This document shows positions 1 to 7,516 of a DNA stretch of 64,000 bases, piece by piece. Position 1 is the stretch's first letter; each line of letters opens with the position of its first letter. The stretch covers positions 1 through 64,000 of the forward strand of contig JAADIO010000002.1 of NCBI GenBank assembly GCA_013151235.1. Direction: 5' to 3'. Made by a program: the position numbers and the translations under genes. The stretch is from Deltaproteobacteria bacterium (lineage in GTDB: Bacteria; CG2-30-53-67). Below the pieces are notes generated by a model. That model made no database searches. It was not told the DNA's origin and saw only the letters and a program-made list of their open reading frames with translations.

Positions 1-1
1 T

Positions 2-961
2 GCCGGGTTGCTCAATCCTCTTGTCCGGGGAAATTCACAGAATGTTTCACAAGAAAACAACAACCTCTTCAACACATTCAAGTTAGAGAAGATTGCAAAG
101 CTCTTCGACCAACGGATGAACCGGGCACGTCGGACCTTAGGACTCAGCAGCCAACCCCCGGGCGCACTCCTTCGTCCCTCCCGGTGGCTTCAGATCTTTC
201 TGACCACCCACGAGTTGGAATTTCTGCAGGAGGACTTAGGCCCTACGGCGGTCTTCGTCGGCCCGTCATGGAAAGGACGCAACGAGACGGTGGCCCAAAA
301 GGATTTCCCCTGGGACTGGGTCTTGGAGGGGCCACCGATTGTATACGTTTCCCTGGGCAACTTCTTCAACAGGCGTCCCGATTTCTTTTCCCGGATGATC
401 AAAGCATTGGGCGGGTATTACCTACGGGTTGTCATCAGCACGCCACTCGCCGGATCAAGGCGGTTCCGACACCTCCCCTCAAATATCCGGTTCTTCCATA
501 AGGTGCCCCAACTCTCGCTGCTTCCCAAGGTGTCCCTGTTCTTATTCCATGGAGGGAACAACTCCATGAATGAGGCCATGGCCGCCGGCGCCCCCATGTT
601 GATTACCCCCATTGGGGGTGAGCAGATCTATAATGCCGAACGGGCATACCGACTCGGCGTGGGTCTTTATACTGATGTAGACCACACCAGCCCGGATGAA
701 CTGCGCAGAATGACGTTTCAAATCATCCGGGACGATTCTTTCAAAACCTCCGCTGACCGGGCACGCCGAATGCTTTCCCGCTGTGACGCCCCTGGGATTA
801 CGGCCACACTCATCCAGAGAATCCTCGCAACCGGGAAACCGATCCAGCGGCCGGCCAGTGAAAGACCGACACTCTACTGCGACTCCCCGCTGCCGGACTG
901 GGCATCATTTTTTCCCGGTTCATCACCGCTTGACATCGGGCATTATACTGAATATACTTAA
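2..961 (+). CDS. UDP-glycosyltransferase (GT1 family), C-terminal part, cut by window edge
   Basis: Open from the first bases of the window with no stop upstream, so the N-terminal half lies outside; about 319 residues remain. It looks like the nucleotide-sugar-binding half of a GT1 (UGT/MGT-like) glycosyltransferase, which moves a sugar from a UDP donor to a small acceptor or lipid. The segment PPIVYVSLGNFF is the usual start of the second Rossmann domain. HGGNNSMNEAMAAGAPM followed by GGEQIYNAER about six residues later is the family donor-binding signature (HGG..S..EA...P......EQ..NA). The tail after the signature is about 100 residues with no further recognised domain. The acceptor cannot be predicted. 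Its 3' end overlaps the promoter of the downstream toxin/antitoxin pair. Confidence 0.8.
   Translation, partial: AGLLNPLVRGNSQNVSQENNNLFNTFKLEKIAKLFDQRMNRARRTLGLSSQPPGALLRPSRWLQIFLTTHELEFLQEDLGPTAVFVGPSWKGRNETVAQKDFPWDWVLEGPPIVYVSLGNFFNRRPDFFSRMIKALGGYYLRVVISTPLAGSRRFRHLPSNIRFFHKVPQLSLLPKVSLFLFHGGNNSMNEAMAAGAPMLITPIGGEQIYNAERAYRLGVGLYTDVDHTSPDELRRMTFQIIRDDSFKTSADRARRMLSRCDAPGITATLIQRILATGKPIQRPASERPTLYCDSPLPDWASFFPGSSPLDIGHYTEYT
930..958 (+). promoter_or_regulatory. sigma-70-type promoter of the AbiE-like operon
   Basis: TTGACA at 930-935, a 17-base spacer and TATACT at 953-958. It lies inside the last codons of the glycosyltransferase. The predicted start site is near 965, within the palindrome at 962-977. 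Confidence 0.7.
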
Positions 962-977
962 TTAACAAGTCTGTTAA
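962..977 (+). promoter_or_regulatory. palindromic operator candidate over the AbiE start site
   Basis: Perfect inverted repeat TTAACA-AGTC-TGTTAA placed exactly where transcription from the 930-958 promoter should begin. AbiEi-type antitoxins are known to bind inverted repeats in their own promoter and repress it; assigning this palindrome to that role is inference. Confidence 0.5.
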
Positions 978-989
978 GAAAGTATATTT

Positions 990-1574
990 ATGTCACTTCG
1001 CCAACTTCGCGCAATCCAAGCGCTCTATTTTACGTATCAGGATGTAGCGGACCTCTTGAAGATCACACCGCAGTCCGCCATGGTGACTTGTTCCCGGTAT
1101 GTGCGGTCCGGAGACCTTGTCCGCCTGAAAAGAAATTATTATATTCCGAGAGAGAGGTGGAGCAGGTTGGCCGAAGATCAGATCTTTGTTCTTGCCAACA
1201 TGTTGCAAGTTCCATCTTATATCTCGTTAACAACGGCCCTTGTTTTTTACGGGTATACAACGCAGATTCAACGGGATTATATCGAATCCGTGGCCGTGAA
1301 ACGAACCCGTGAATTCCGGATCGAGGAGGTTACCTTTTCTTTCACGAAGATCAAGAAGGATTACTATTCGGATTTTATCAAGAAAGAGGGCTTCTTTATC
1401 GCCACGCCGGAAAAGGCCCTGATCGATACATTATACCTGGAGTCCCTGGGGCGCTACCGATTGGATATCGGCTCTATCGATTTCAGCAAATTCGACAATA
1501 AGGTGATTCGCAAGGTTGCGTCCAGATACACGGACAAGGTTCGACAAAGGGCGGAGGAACTATGCGGGACTTGA
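990..1574 (+). CDS. AbiEi-like antitoxin / transcriptional repressor
   Basis: A 194-residue protein with an N-terminal winged-helix region (about 1-55: YFTYQDVADLLKITPQSA, then a short wing reading LVRLKRNYYI) and a C-terminal domain containing the segments PSYISLTTALVFYG and ATPEKALIDTLYL that are typical of the AbiEi antitoxin family. In such systems the antitoxin neutralises the partner nucleotidyltransferase indirectly and autorepresses the operon. The next gene begins 13 bases before this one ends, so the two are translationally coupled. A consensus promoter and a palindrome lie directly upstream. Start: ATG at 990 with only a weak purine-rich site (GAAAG) before it. Family assignment is by motif, not by search. 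Confidence 0.75.
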   Translation: MSLRQLRAIQALYFTYQDVADLLKITPQSAMVTCSRYVRSGDLVRLKRNYYIPRERWSRLAEDQIFVLANMLQVPSYISLTTALVFYGYTTQIQRDYIESVAVKRTREFRIEEVTFSFTKIKKDYYSDFIKKEGFFIATPEKALIDTLYLESLGRYRLDIGSIDFSKFDNKVIRKVASRYTDKVRQRAEELCGT

Positions 1575-2227
1575 TCACACACGAAAAACTTGAGATAGAA
1601 GTATTGGAAGCTTTGAATTCCCGGAAACTTCTGGAGCCCCTTGTCTTTGGTGGCGGAACCATGCTCCGGCTCTGCCATGATCTCAATCGGTATTCAGCGG
1701 GCCTTGATTTTTGGTTCGTGAAAGAAACGGATACCTCCGCCTATCACAAGAGAATGAAGGCATTCCTGAATGAGCGTTATCAGGTATCGGATGCACACAA
1801 TAAGCGATATACCCTGGTTTACGAATTCCGGACCGCCGGGTATCCCAGGCATCTGAAAATCGAGATCCGCAAAGAGATCCGGAAGTGCAAATGGAAAGAG
1901 ATGATCGCTTTTTCAAAACACACCCATCGCCAGGTGCTCCTGAAAGCCATGACGCTGGAACAGATGATGCAGAACAAAATTGAGGCCTTCCTGGACAGCG
2001 AAGAAATTCGAGATTGTTTCGATATGGAATTCATGCTCCGAAAGGGGGTCTCCCTTCAGACCCCGAAAAACCAATTGGAGAAATTGCGAAGCAGAATCCT
2101 GAAATTCAAGGCCCGGGATTTTTCCGTAACCCTCGGCTCTCTCCTGGACCGGGAGACCCGGGAGTACTACAGGAAGAACCGTTTCGAATACCTGGTCGGG
2201 AACATCAATCACCTGCTTTCAGAGTGA
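1562..2227 (+). CDS. AbiEii-like nucleotidyltransferase (toxin of a type IV-like pair)
   Basis: A 221-residue protein of the AbiEii/AbiGii nucleotidyltransferase family. The N-terminal signature is FGGGTMLRLCHDLNRYSAGLDFWF at about residues 28-51 (given here as FGGGTMLRLC then RYSAGLDFWF). Family members normally read S-x-D-[ILV]-D-[FL] at this spot; here the first aspartate of the pair is glycine (S-A-G-L-D-F), so the metal site may be altered. Downstream, MTLEQMMQNKIEAFL matches the region where the family carries a conserved Lys/Glu helix. The gene overlaps the antitoxin gene by 13 bases. Probable role is growth inhibition or phage defence through nucleotidyl transfer; activity is uncertain because of the substitution. 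Confidence 0.72.
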   Translation: MRDLITHEKLEIEVLEALNSRKLLEPLVFGGGTMLRLCHDLNRYSAGLDFWFVKETDTSAYHKRMKAFLNERYQVSDAHNKRYTLVYEFRTAGYPRHLKIEIRKEIRKCKWKEMIAFSKHTHRQVLLKAMTLEQMMQNKIEAFLDSEEIRDCFDMEFMLRKGVSLQTPKNQLEKLRSRILKFKARDFSVTLGSLLDRETREYYRKNRFEYLVGNINHLLSE

Positions 2228-2333
2228 TGAAAGGAAGAGCCCCCGGCGAAGGCAACGGCCACATAGTCAGGCTTCTTCCCGTCAATCACCTTCCTCTCCC
2301 GATTTTCAAGGAGAAGTTAAGAATTCCCATTTC

Positions 2334-2362
2334 TTGACAAGCCGGTCGCAGCCCCCTAAGAT
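2334..2362 (+). promoter_or_regulatory. sigma-70-type promoter of mobB
   Basis: TTGACA at 2334-2339, 17-base spacer, TAAGAT at 2357-2362. Predicted start near 2369, which would make the ATG at 2370 leaderless and the ATG at 2391 the first one with a leader. Confidence 0.6.
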
Positions 2363-2369
2363 AACCGCC

Positions 2370-2894
2370 ATGGACACTGAAAGACATCCGATGCCCGTCC
2401 TCTCTTTTGTGGGCCGGTCCGGTTCGGGCAAGACCACCTTTTTGGAGAAATTGATCCCCCTCCTCGTTACCCGCGGCTGCCGCGTGGGGGCACTGAAACA
2501 TGCCCATCATATGGTGGAGATCGACAAACCGGGGAAGGACTCTTATCGCCTGCGGGAGGCCGGGGCCGTCGAGGTCGTCGCCTCCGCCCCGAACATGCTG
2601 GCCCTGATCCGGACGGAGGAGGCCGACCTTCCCCTCCGTGAAGCCCTCTCCTATTTCCGGAAATCCGATCTGGTGCTGATCGAAGGATATAAAGGTGAGG
2701 ACCTGCCCCACATCGAGATCTTCCGGCAGAACGCCGGTCATGATGCCCTTCTCTTTCAAACCGGCCCGCCGCCGTCGGCACTGATCACCGACGCAGACTT
2801 TCCGGGGATCCACTGCCCGGTCTTTGCTCTTGATGATTATGAAGGCGTCGCGGAATGGATGGTAAGGGTTTTTTTAAGAAACCGACGTCCTTAA
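2370..2894 (+). CDS. mobB: molybdopterin-guanine dinucleotide biosynthesis protein MobB
   Basis: A 174-residue P-loop protein. Walker A is VGRSGSGKTTFLEKL near the N-terminus, followed by GALKHAHHMVEIDKPGKDSYRLREAGA, quoted here as GALKHAHHM and DKPGKDSYRLREAGA, the MobB family signature. Later LVLIEGYKGEDLPHIEIFR resembles the family motif LVLVEGFK..P.IE. MobB is a GTPase that assists attachment of GMP to the molybdenum cofactor, which fits a genome with fdhD and presumably formate dehydrogenase. Start is uncertain: ATG 2370 sits right at the predicted transcription start, while ATG 2391 gives MPVLSFVGRSGSGKT, closer to the usual family N-terminus. No mobA is visible nearby. Confidence 0.85.
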   Translation: MDTERHPMPVLSFVGRSGSGKTTFLEKLIPLLVTRGCRVGALKHAHHMVEIDKPGKDSYRLREAGAVEVVASAPNMLALIRTEEADLPLREALSYFRKSDLVLIEGYKGEDLPHIEIFRQNAGHDALLFQTGPPPSALITDADFPGIHCPVFALDDYEGVAEWMVRVFLRNRRP

Positions 2895-2907
2895 ATCTTT
2901 GCAATAA

Positions 2908-3046
2908 GATGGTTGTGGGCGGCAAAGTAAAAAGTTCCAGATGCAAGGAGCGAAGGTTTGGAGAAGTGAGGCGTACTTTTCCGTACGCCGCAGCGAACTC
3001 AAAACCTGATAAACGCAGCAGATGGACTTTTTACACAGCCGCCGTC
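2908..3046. repeat. dispersed palindromic repeat element (REP-like)
   Basis: About 139 bases forming an imperfect long inverted repeat. Outer arms carry GTAAAAAGTTCCAGATGC on the left and GCAGATGGACTTTTTAC on the right, complementary with a few mismatches. At the centre GGCGTAC (2970-2976), loop TTTTCC and GTACGCC (2983-2989) make a perfect 7-bp stem. Similar elements, with a TACTTTTCCGTACGCC-like core and AAAAGTCCAGATGC arms, are recalled from other deltaproteobacterial genomes; that recollection was not checked. It fills most of the space between mobB and the ParA gene and ends just before the promoter of the latter. Confidence 0.6.
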
Positions 3047-3047
3047 C

Positions 3048-3076
3048 TTGACGTGTCCGGCTCAATCTGCTATACA
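3048..3076 (+). promoter_or_regulatory. sigma-70-type promoter of the orphan ParA gene
   Basis: TTGACG at 3048-3053, 17-base spacer, TATACA at 3071-3076. It abuts the palindromic repeat, which may have delivered or disturbed upstream control sequence. Confidence 0.6.
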
Positions 3077-3123
3077 CTACCTCCAAACTTATCCTTTATT
3101 ATCATTCCTCGGGAGACAAACCC

Positions 3124-3747
3124 ATGAAATCAATCCTCATCGCCAACCCCAAAGGGGGGTGCGGCAAGACGACTCTCGCCGTGAATTTGGCCTCCTACTA
3201 CGCAAGGCGCGGAAAGTCCGTCGGACTCGTAGACCTGGACGACCAGGGAAGTGCCATGGGCTGGCTCGGCCTGCGCCCGGAAAAGCATCCCGGAATCAAG
3301 GGATGGCATGCCGCCCGGGGCGGTCGGTCCTCCTTCAACGGTTCGGATGTGATCATTATGGACGGCCCGGCACGTATCACGTCGAGCAAACTGGAGAAGG
3401 CCCTGAACAATGCTCATGTGATCCTCATCCCCGTCCTCCCCTCCCTCTTCGACATGGATGCCGTGGCCCGTTTCCTGGAAGGGGTCTGTGCTCTGCCGGC
3501 TGTCAAACGAGGGAAGAAGCGGATCGGCCTCGTAGGCAACCGGGTCCGTTCCAACACCATCAGCACCCGCGATCTGAAGAAGGCGTTGAAGAAGATGCCG
3601 CCGAAGGTCGTGGGGAATCTCTCCGACTCCCAGATCTATGTCCGGGCCGGGGCGCTGGGACTCGGGATCTTCGACATAGCGCAAAGCCAGTGTCAGCACC
3701 TGCGGGATGAATGGAAGTCACTCATCCGCTTTGTGAACAAAGACTGA
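3124..3747 (+). CDS. orphan ParA/MinD-type P-loop ATPase
   Basis: A 207-residue short ParA-family ATPase. The deviant Walker A motif NPKGGCGKTTLAVNLA lies at about residues 8-23, the LVDLDDQGSA switch follows, and IIMDGPARI is the Walker B-type strand. Such proteins form ATP-dependent dimers that position plasmids, chromosomes, or cell-surface and chemotaxis machinery on the nucleoid. There is no ParB-like partner next to it and the true chromosomal parAB lies at 44-46 kb, so this copy probably has another cargo. ATG 3124 follows GGGAGA. It has its own promoter and is closed by the strong terminator at 3779-3811, hence a single-gene unit. Confidence 0.75.
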   Translation: MKSILIANPKGGCGKTTLAVNLASYYARRGKSVGLVDLDDQGSAMGWLGLRPEKHPGIKGWHAARGGRSSFNGSDVIIMDGPARITSSKLEKALNNAHVILIPVLPSLFDMDAVARFLEGVCALPAVKRGKKRIGLVGNRVRSNTISTRDLKKALKKMPPKVVGNLSDSQIYVRAGALGLGIFDIAQSQCQHLRDEWKSLIRFVNKD

Positions 3748-3778
3748 TGCTGCAAAAAAGTCTTCCGGTAAGATGAAA

Positions 3779-3811
3779 GGCGGCGGGAGAAAAATCTCCC
3801 GCCGCCTTTTT
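3779..3811 (+). terminator. intrinsic terminator of the orphan ParA gene
   Basis: Perfect 12-bp stem GGCGGCGGGAGA / TCTCCCGCCGCC with AAAA loop, followed by TTTTT. It stands between two convergent genes; only the plus-strand side has the full T run. Confidence 0.92.
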
Positions 3812-3837
3812 GTGGATCGATACTTTTTCAAACGATT

Positions 3838-4584
3838 CTATCGGTTTATCCTTCCCTTCCGGCTCAGGGCAACGAGTCCCAGCAAACCCGTCCCCAGGAG
3901 GAGAAGGCTTGCCGGTTCGGGAACGGCCGAGGCATGCTGGACCACATCCTGAGGATCGATCTCAGGGTATCCGGACGCCTCGGCAAAATAGGTATAATCG
4001 ATATCCGTCATCGGCACCCACTCGGGCATCAGCTCCACTCCAGGAATGGAGAGAGAAAAACCGTAGTCACCGTCCATGACCGAAACGGAGGCAAGGTCCG
4101 TCCATTGCAGCTCATCGGTCGACCCGTTCGTGGCGTAAAGCTCCGCCCAGGGGGGGCCGGGAAACATCTGGTTCCACTGAAAGTTCAGAACATATTCCGC
4201 ACCGATCGGGGCAAGACCCAGCCCGGACAGGTCGGGGTAGCCGACCCCCATCTCGACGGTGGACGGTCCGTTGTAGGTAAACTGCGCCCCCGTCAGGGGG
4301 TCCCGATCCACATCCAGCTCGATGATCCCCCGGGAATAGGTGTTGTAACCGGCGATCGAATTGTAATAAGCGACGTTGAAGACCAGGGCGCTCCCGACCG
4401 TTGTCGTTTCCACACTCTGTACGTCCATAAACCCTCCGGCCTGCGCCCAGGGAAGATAGTCCCCCTGCGGATCCATGACCATTGTCGCCTCCACAGGAGA
4501 CGTTCCGAACCAAACGAGGCTCAGGACCAGCAGGACAGCAGACAACAGGACTAATTTATTCTTGTTTTTATGGATATTTTTCAT
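3838..4584 (-). CDS. PEP-CTERM sorting-domain surface protein
   Basis: A 248-residue exported protein. The N-terminus is a signal peptide (KNKNK then a hydrophobic run LVLLSAVLLVLSLVWFG, likely cleaved after VEA). The C-terminus is a classic PEP-CTERM signal: VPEPASLLLLGTGLLGLVAL followed by the basic tail SRKGRINR. PEP-CTERM proteins are processed by an exosortase and displayed or released at the cell surface, often in exopolysaccharide-producing bacteria; no exosortase lies in this window. The middle part (about 35-220) is Tyr/Asp/Gly-rich, probably a beta-rich domain; I do not recognise it. Start ATG 4584 has GAGGAG about 8 bases upstream. A second PEP-CTERM gene is directly upstream. Confidence 0.88.
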   Translation of the reverse strand: MKNIHKNKNKLVLLSAVLLVLSLVWFGTSPVEATMVMDPQGDYLPWAQAGGFMDVQSVETTTVGSALVFNVAYYNSIAGYNTYSRGIIELDVDRDPLTGAQFTYNGPSTVEMGVGYPDLSGLGLAPIGAEYVLNFQWNQMFPGPPWAELYATNGSTDELQWTDLASVSVMDGDYGFSLSIPGVELMPEWVPMTDIDYTYFAEASGYPEIDPQDVVQHASAVPEPASLLLLGTGLLGLVALSRKGRINR

Positions 4585-4601
4585 GGATTATTCTCCTCAT
4601 T

Positions 4602-4619
4602 TTCCCTGTTCACAGGGAA
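4602..4619. promoter_or_regulatory. small hairpin between the two PEP-CTERM genes
   Basis: TTCCCTG-TTCA-CAGGGAA, a perfect 7-bp stem in the 47-base gap. It has no T run on the minus strand, so it is not an obvious terminator; it could stabilise the upstream mRNA end or lower expression of the downstream gene. Confidence 0.35.
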
Positions 4620-4631
4620 GAGATTTATATT

Positions 4632-5552
4632 CTATGATTGTTTCTTCCGCCTGATGCAGAGCAAACCGGCCAGTCCCGAACCGATCAGCAGAAGAGACGC
4701 CGGTTCGGGGACGGGTGTTGCCAGAAAACCGTGATATCCAGATCCGTCACTGTACATTCCGACGGCCTGTCCAGCATCATTAATACCGGAGATATAGAGC
4801 TCGGATGCACCAGGCAGGTCGATCACACTCATAATCCCGTCACTCTGAATAAAACCATGCCATGCGCCGGTTCCATCCATATAGCTTCCTGCGATCTGTC
4901 CGGAATCATTGATGTCTGCAGCTTCGAGCCCGTTTGCGCCGGAATAATCAATGGAGCTGAAGATTCCGCCGGATAGTAGAAACCCGTGAGTGCCTGATCC
5001 ATCTCCGTATTTGCCCACCACCTGATCCAGGTCATTGATACCAAAGGCCTGCGTCCAAGTTGCACCGGGAACCTCAATGGAACTTGAGTTGCTCCCGGAG
5101 ATCAGCAAACCATTATTTCCGTAAGCATCAAGGTAATCGCCCACAATCTCACCGGCATCGTTGATCCCACGGAGCTGTGTCGAATAGGACCAGGGATAGT
5201 TGTAATCAAAGGAAGTGAAGTTTCCGTTATAGAGCAGATAGCCATGCAGTCCGTTTTCGTCCACGTAAGATCCCACTACCTGGCCGTTATCGTCGATGTC
5301 CGAGGCAATCGTAAGTCCGGGATAGTCAAAGGAGCTAAAGAGCCCTCCGGATAGGATAAATCCATGATCCCCTGTCCCATCCTCGTAAATTCCGGTGATC
5401 TGACCGGCGTCATTTATGCCGTAAGCATAAGTAGAAGACGCTCCGGAATAGTCAATCGTGCTGAAATGATAACTGGTTGCGGACGCTGCCTGTCCCAGAC
5501 ACAAGATAAAACAAGATGTCATCAGGACAAAACATAAATAGTACCTCTTCAT
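4632..5552 (-). CDS. PEP-CTERM protein with HAF-type extracellular repeats
   Basis: A 306-residue exported protein: signal peptide (MKRYYLCFVLMTSCFILCL, likely cleavage after ASA), then about six or seven repeats of roughly 40 residues with the pattern GINDAGQI.G.Y.DG.G.HGF(I/L)..GG.FSS.DYPG, and a C-terminal PEP-CTERM signal VPEPASLLLIGSGLAGLLC with RRKKQS tail. The repeats match the HAF-family extracellular repeat and probably fold as a beta-propeller. The start is ATG 5552, because AGGAGG lies 7 bases before it; an in-frame ATG at 5570 overlaps that site and is unlikely. Likely co-transcribed with the following PEP-CTERM gene. The ligand of the propeller cannot be inferred. Confidence 0.85.
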   Translation of the reverse strand: MKRYYLCFVLMTSCFILCLGQAASATSYHFSTIDYSGASSTYAYGINDAGQITGIYEDGTGDHGFILSGGLFSSFDYPGLTIASDIDDNGQVVGSYVDENGLHGYLLYNGNFTSFDYNYPWSYSTQLRGINDAGEIVGDYLDAYGNNGLLISGSNSSSIEVPGATWTQAFGINDLDQVVGKYGDGSGTHGFLLSGGIFSSIDYSGANGLEAADINDSGQIAGSYMDGTGAWHGFIQSDGIMSVIDLPGASELYISGINDAGQAVGMYSDGSGYHGFLATPVPEPASLLLIGSGLAGLLCIRRKKQS

Positions 5553-6230
5553 GAATGTTCCTCCTCGCATAGTGTCCTTTTACAAGTGATTCAATCCCGT
5601 AATCCCCCTTCTCCCTCAAACCGACTTGAGGAAGAATTTGATCCTGTAAAGCTGTTCCGGTTCACCTCCTTTCTTTCGTGATGTTATTGAAATAAACGTC
5701 CACCCCATCCACAGGGTCGCATCCCCCACAAACACCCGGCAGTCCCGGCACAACGTCGCGCACAAATCCGGCCGGAAAGATCCGGAAGACCGAAACCGCG
5801 GATGATCCAAGTCATTGCCCTGCAGGACGTCCCGAAGAACGTGAGGGAGATGCTGGTTTTCTTGTGTTTTCCCATTGGATCCGGCACCGAAAACTGTTGC
5901 ACTCGATGAACCGCGTGCCCGAAAAGGTGTCGCCAACGGAAGCGAGGAGGCGGGTTCGTTCAACAATGTTCCAACCCTGCATCGAAAATAAAGCAAGGAT
6001 CATGCCAAAGCCTCGGGAAGGCACTTGCCCGTTCTAACCTTTCGGCAATACAAGGGAAAGCAGTATTTTCACTCAGAAGAAGAAATCGGCGAAACCCGGC
6101 CGAATGGGACAAATTTTCACAATCTTATCGATCAAATTCCGGGGTTTGTCAGGAATACCGGGAGGTCTATCCCAATGGGACAGTTTTGCATGCCCTGTGT
6201 GACATTACACAAGTGCGACGGAATATCGGG
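5553..6230. other. 678-base stretch without a supported gene
   Basis: No frame on either strand shows a recognisable protein, a good ribosome-binding site with plausible codon use, or an RNA gene. Several frames of 70-150 codons are open but low-complexity in composition and unlike neighbouring proteins. A short repeated phrase, AATGGGACA, occurs near 6104 and 6174. It may hold the promoter of the leftward PEP-CTERM pair and decayed coding sequence. Confidence 0.5.
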
Positions 6231-6908
6231 TTATCTCCGAGGAGGTGGTCCCTTGCGGTCGAGTGCGGCAAGAAATCCCCGCGTGGATCTTCCCGGGATC
6301 TGTTGCGGATCCCTTTGGAGATCCAGGAGGTCCTCAAAGGTGTCGGCATCAATCCATTCCGGCATAAACCGGATCGAGAGTCCCATATTGCGGGCATTAT
6401 CAAGCATCTTCGGAAGGACCCTCTCCGTTCCCATCTCCACACCATCGTACAGGGAAGGTGCCGGACGGCGCAGGGCCAGGAGATAGTAGCCGCCGTCATT
6501 GGCCGGGCCAAGGGTCATGTCGTAATCCTTGAGGACGGCAAAGGCCTTACGGATATGAACGGCCCGGATCTGGGGGGTGTCTGTTCCGATCTGCACGATC
6601 CGGTCATACCCCTTTTCAAAAGCGAAACTCACGGAATGAGCACACCGCTCCCGCAAATCCGTCCCCTGCTGGGGAATCAGGGCGATTCCTTCCGGGGCAA
6701 GTTCACGGAAAAAGGAGTACGACTCACGGGGAGTGTAAAAGAGGTGAATATCCGTCCCCTTGGCCTGTGATGCAGCCGCCAGTGTATCGGCAATAAAGGC
6801 GGAAGAGAGAGCCGCCGCCTGATCCGGGGTAAGGGGAGGGGTCATGCGTGTTTTTGCTTTTCCCGGCCGGGGTTCTTTTGCAAGGATGAGGAGGGCTTGC
6901 TTCTGCAT
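6231..6908 (-). CDS. TIGR04282-type glycosyltransferase (DUF2064, GT-A-like)
   Basis: A 225-residue protein with the nucleotidyl/glycosyl-transferase fold. The N-terminus reads LLILAKEPRPGKAKTRM, the family's nucleotide-binding loop (K.P.PG..KTR), followed by IGTDTPQI and LGPANDGGYYLLAL, where the DTP and NDGGYYL motifs define DUF2064/TIGR04282. Members have been linked to arsenosugar biosynthesis in some bacteria, but most are unassigned and similar folds make cofactor intermediates, so the substrate is open. It lies 14 bases downstream of tatA in the same direction and probably shares its transcript. ATG 6908 lacks a strong ribosome-binding site. Confidence 0.82.
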   Translation of the reverse strand: MQKQALLILAKEPRPGKAKTRMTPPLTPDQAAALSSAFIADTLAAASQAKGTDIHLFYTPRESYSFFRELAPEGIALIPQQGTDLRERCAHSVSFAFEKGYDRIVQIGTDTPQIRAVHIRKAFAVLKDYDMTLGPANDGGYYLLALRRPAPSLYDGVEMGTERVLPKMLDNARNMGLSIRFMPEWIDADTFEDLLDLQRDPQQIPGRSTRGFLAALDRKGPPPRR

Positions 6909-6922
6909 TGCTGGAAAAGATC

Positions 6923-7234
6923 TCAGGAAGTCTTCTCACTTTTGTTGTCGACCGGATCCTGCTTTCCTTCATCCCCCGGATCCGGTACCGGCGGGGTCGG
7001 AACGGCAGCGGACGGCCCGGGAATGGAGGGTGGTGGCTTCACAATATCGTCTTTTGCCTTTTCTTCTTTCTCCATCTCCATGTCGATAGTACTCTTGAAA
7101 TCCTGTGAGGCCCGCTTGAATTCCGCAAGCCCACGCCCCAGGGAACGGGCAAGGTCAGGAAGTTTCTTGGGGCCGAAGATCAAGAGCGCCACCACGAGGA
7201 TGACTAACAGTTCCGGCATCCCGATTCCAAACAT
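6923..7234 (-). CDS. tatA: Sec-independent translocase subunit TatA/TatB
   Basis: A 103-residue protein starting [20 protein letters not shown], the single N-terminal membrane helix, followed by [19 protein letters not shown], the amphipathic helix with the conserved FGPKKLP hinge. The C-terminal 50 residues are Pro/Glu/Lys-rich and disordered. TatA forms the pore of the twin-arginine pathway that exports folded cofactor proteins such as formate dehydrogenases; TatC is encoded at 10096. TatA and TatB are hard to separate by sequence here; the [13 protein letters not shown] helix and lack of a second homologue favour TatA. ATG 7234 is preceded by GGAGG. Confidence 0.88.
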   Translation of the reverse strand: MFGIGMPELLVILVVALLIFGPKKLPDLARSLGRGLAEFKRASQDFKSTIDMEMEKEEKAKDDIVKPPPSIPGPSAAVPTPPVPDPGDEGKQDPVDNKSEKTS

Positions 7235-7421
7235 GATTCTTTTCCTCCATAGAGTGAATCGATGTCTTTATACTATGCAGCGCCGGTTTTTTTGTCAAGG
7301 TGAAAGGGATATCAGCCCAGGCACAAAGGCAGCAGGCACATAGGCACAAAGTTTCGGGGCATAAAAGCAGATCCTTTCTTTCGTTGAATCAATGGATTTT
7401 CCCGGGTTGATTTCCCTGTGC

Positions 7422-7451
7422 TTGACTTCGCAGGAAGGGTTCAGGTATCTT
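7422..7451 (+). promoter_or_regulatory. sigma-70-type promoter of the aminotransferase-selA-tatC unit
   Basis: TTGACT at 7422-7427, 18-base spacer, TATCTT at 7446-7451; predicted start near 7458, about 60 bases before the first gene. Confidence 0.5.
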
Positions 7452-7516
7452 ACAGCAACTGTTGACGGCATCCGATCAATCCGTGTGACGCTGCATAAAA
7501 CATAAGGTGAAAGCTC

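Noticed and set aside
5616-5996. Minus-strand frame of about 126 codons in the 5.6-6.2 kb gap
   Set aside because: No ribosome-binding site, no recognisable motif and irregular composition.
6172-6188. Sigma-54-like sequence TGGGAC-AGTT-TTGCA
   Set aside because: GG-to-GC spacing is one base short, and no suitable gene follows on the plus strand.
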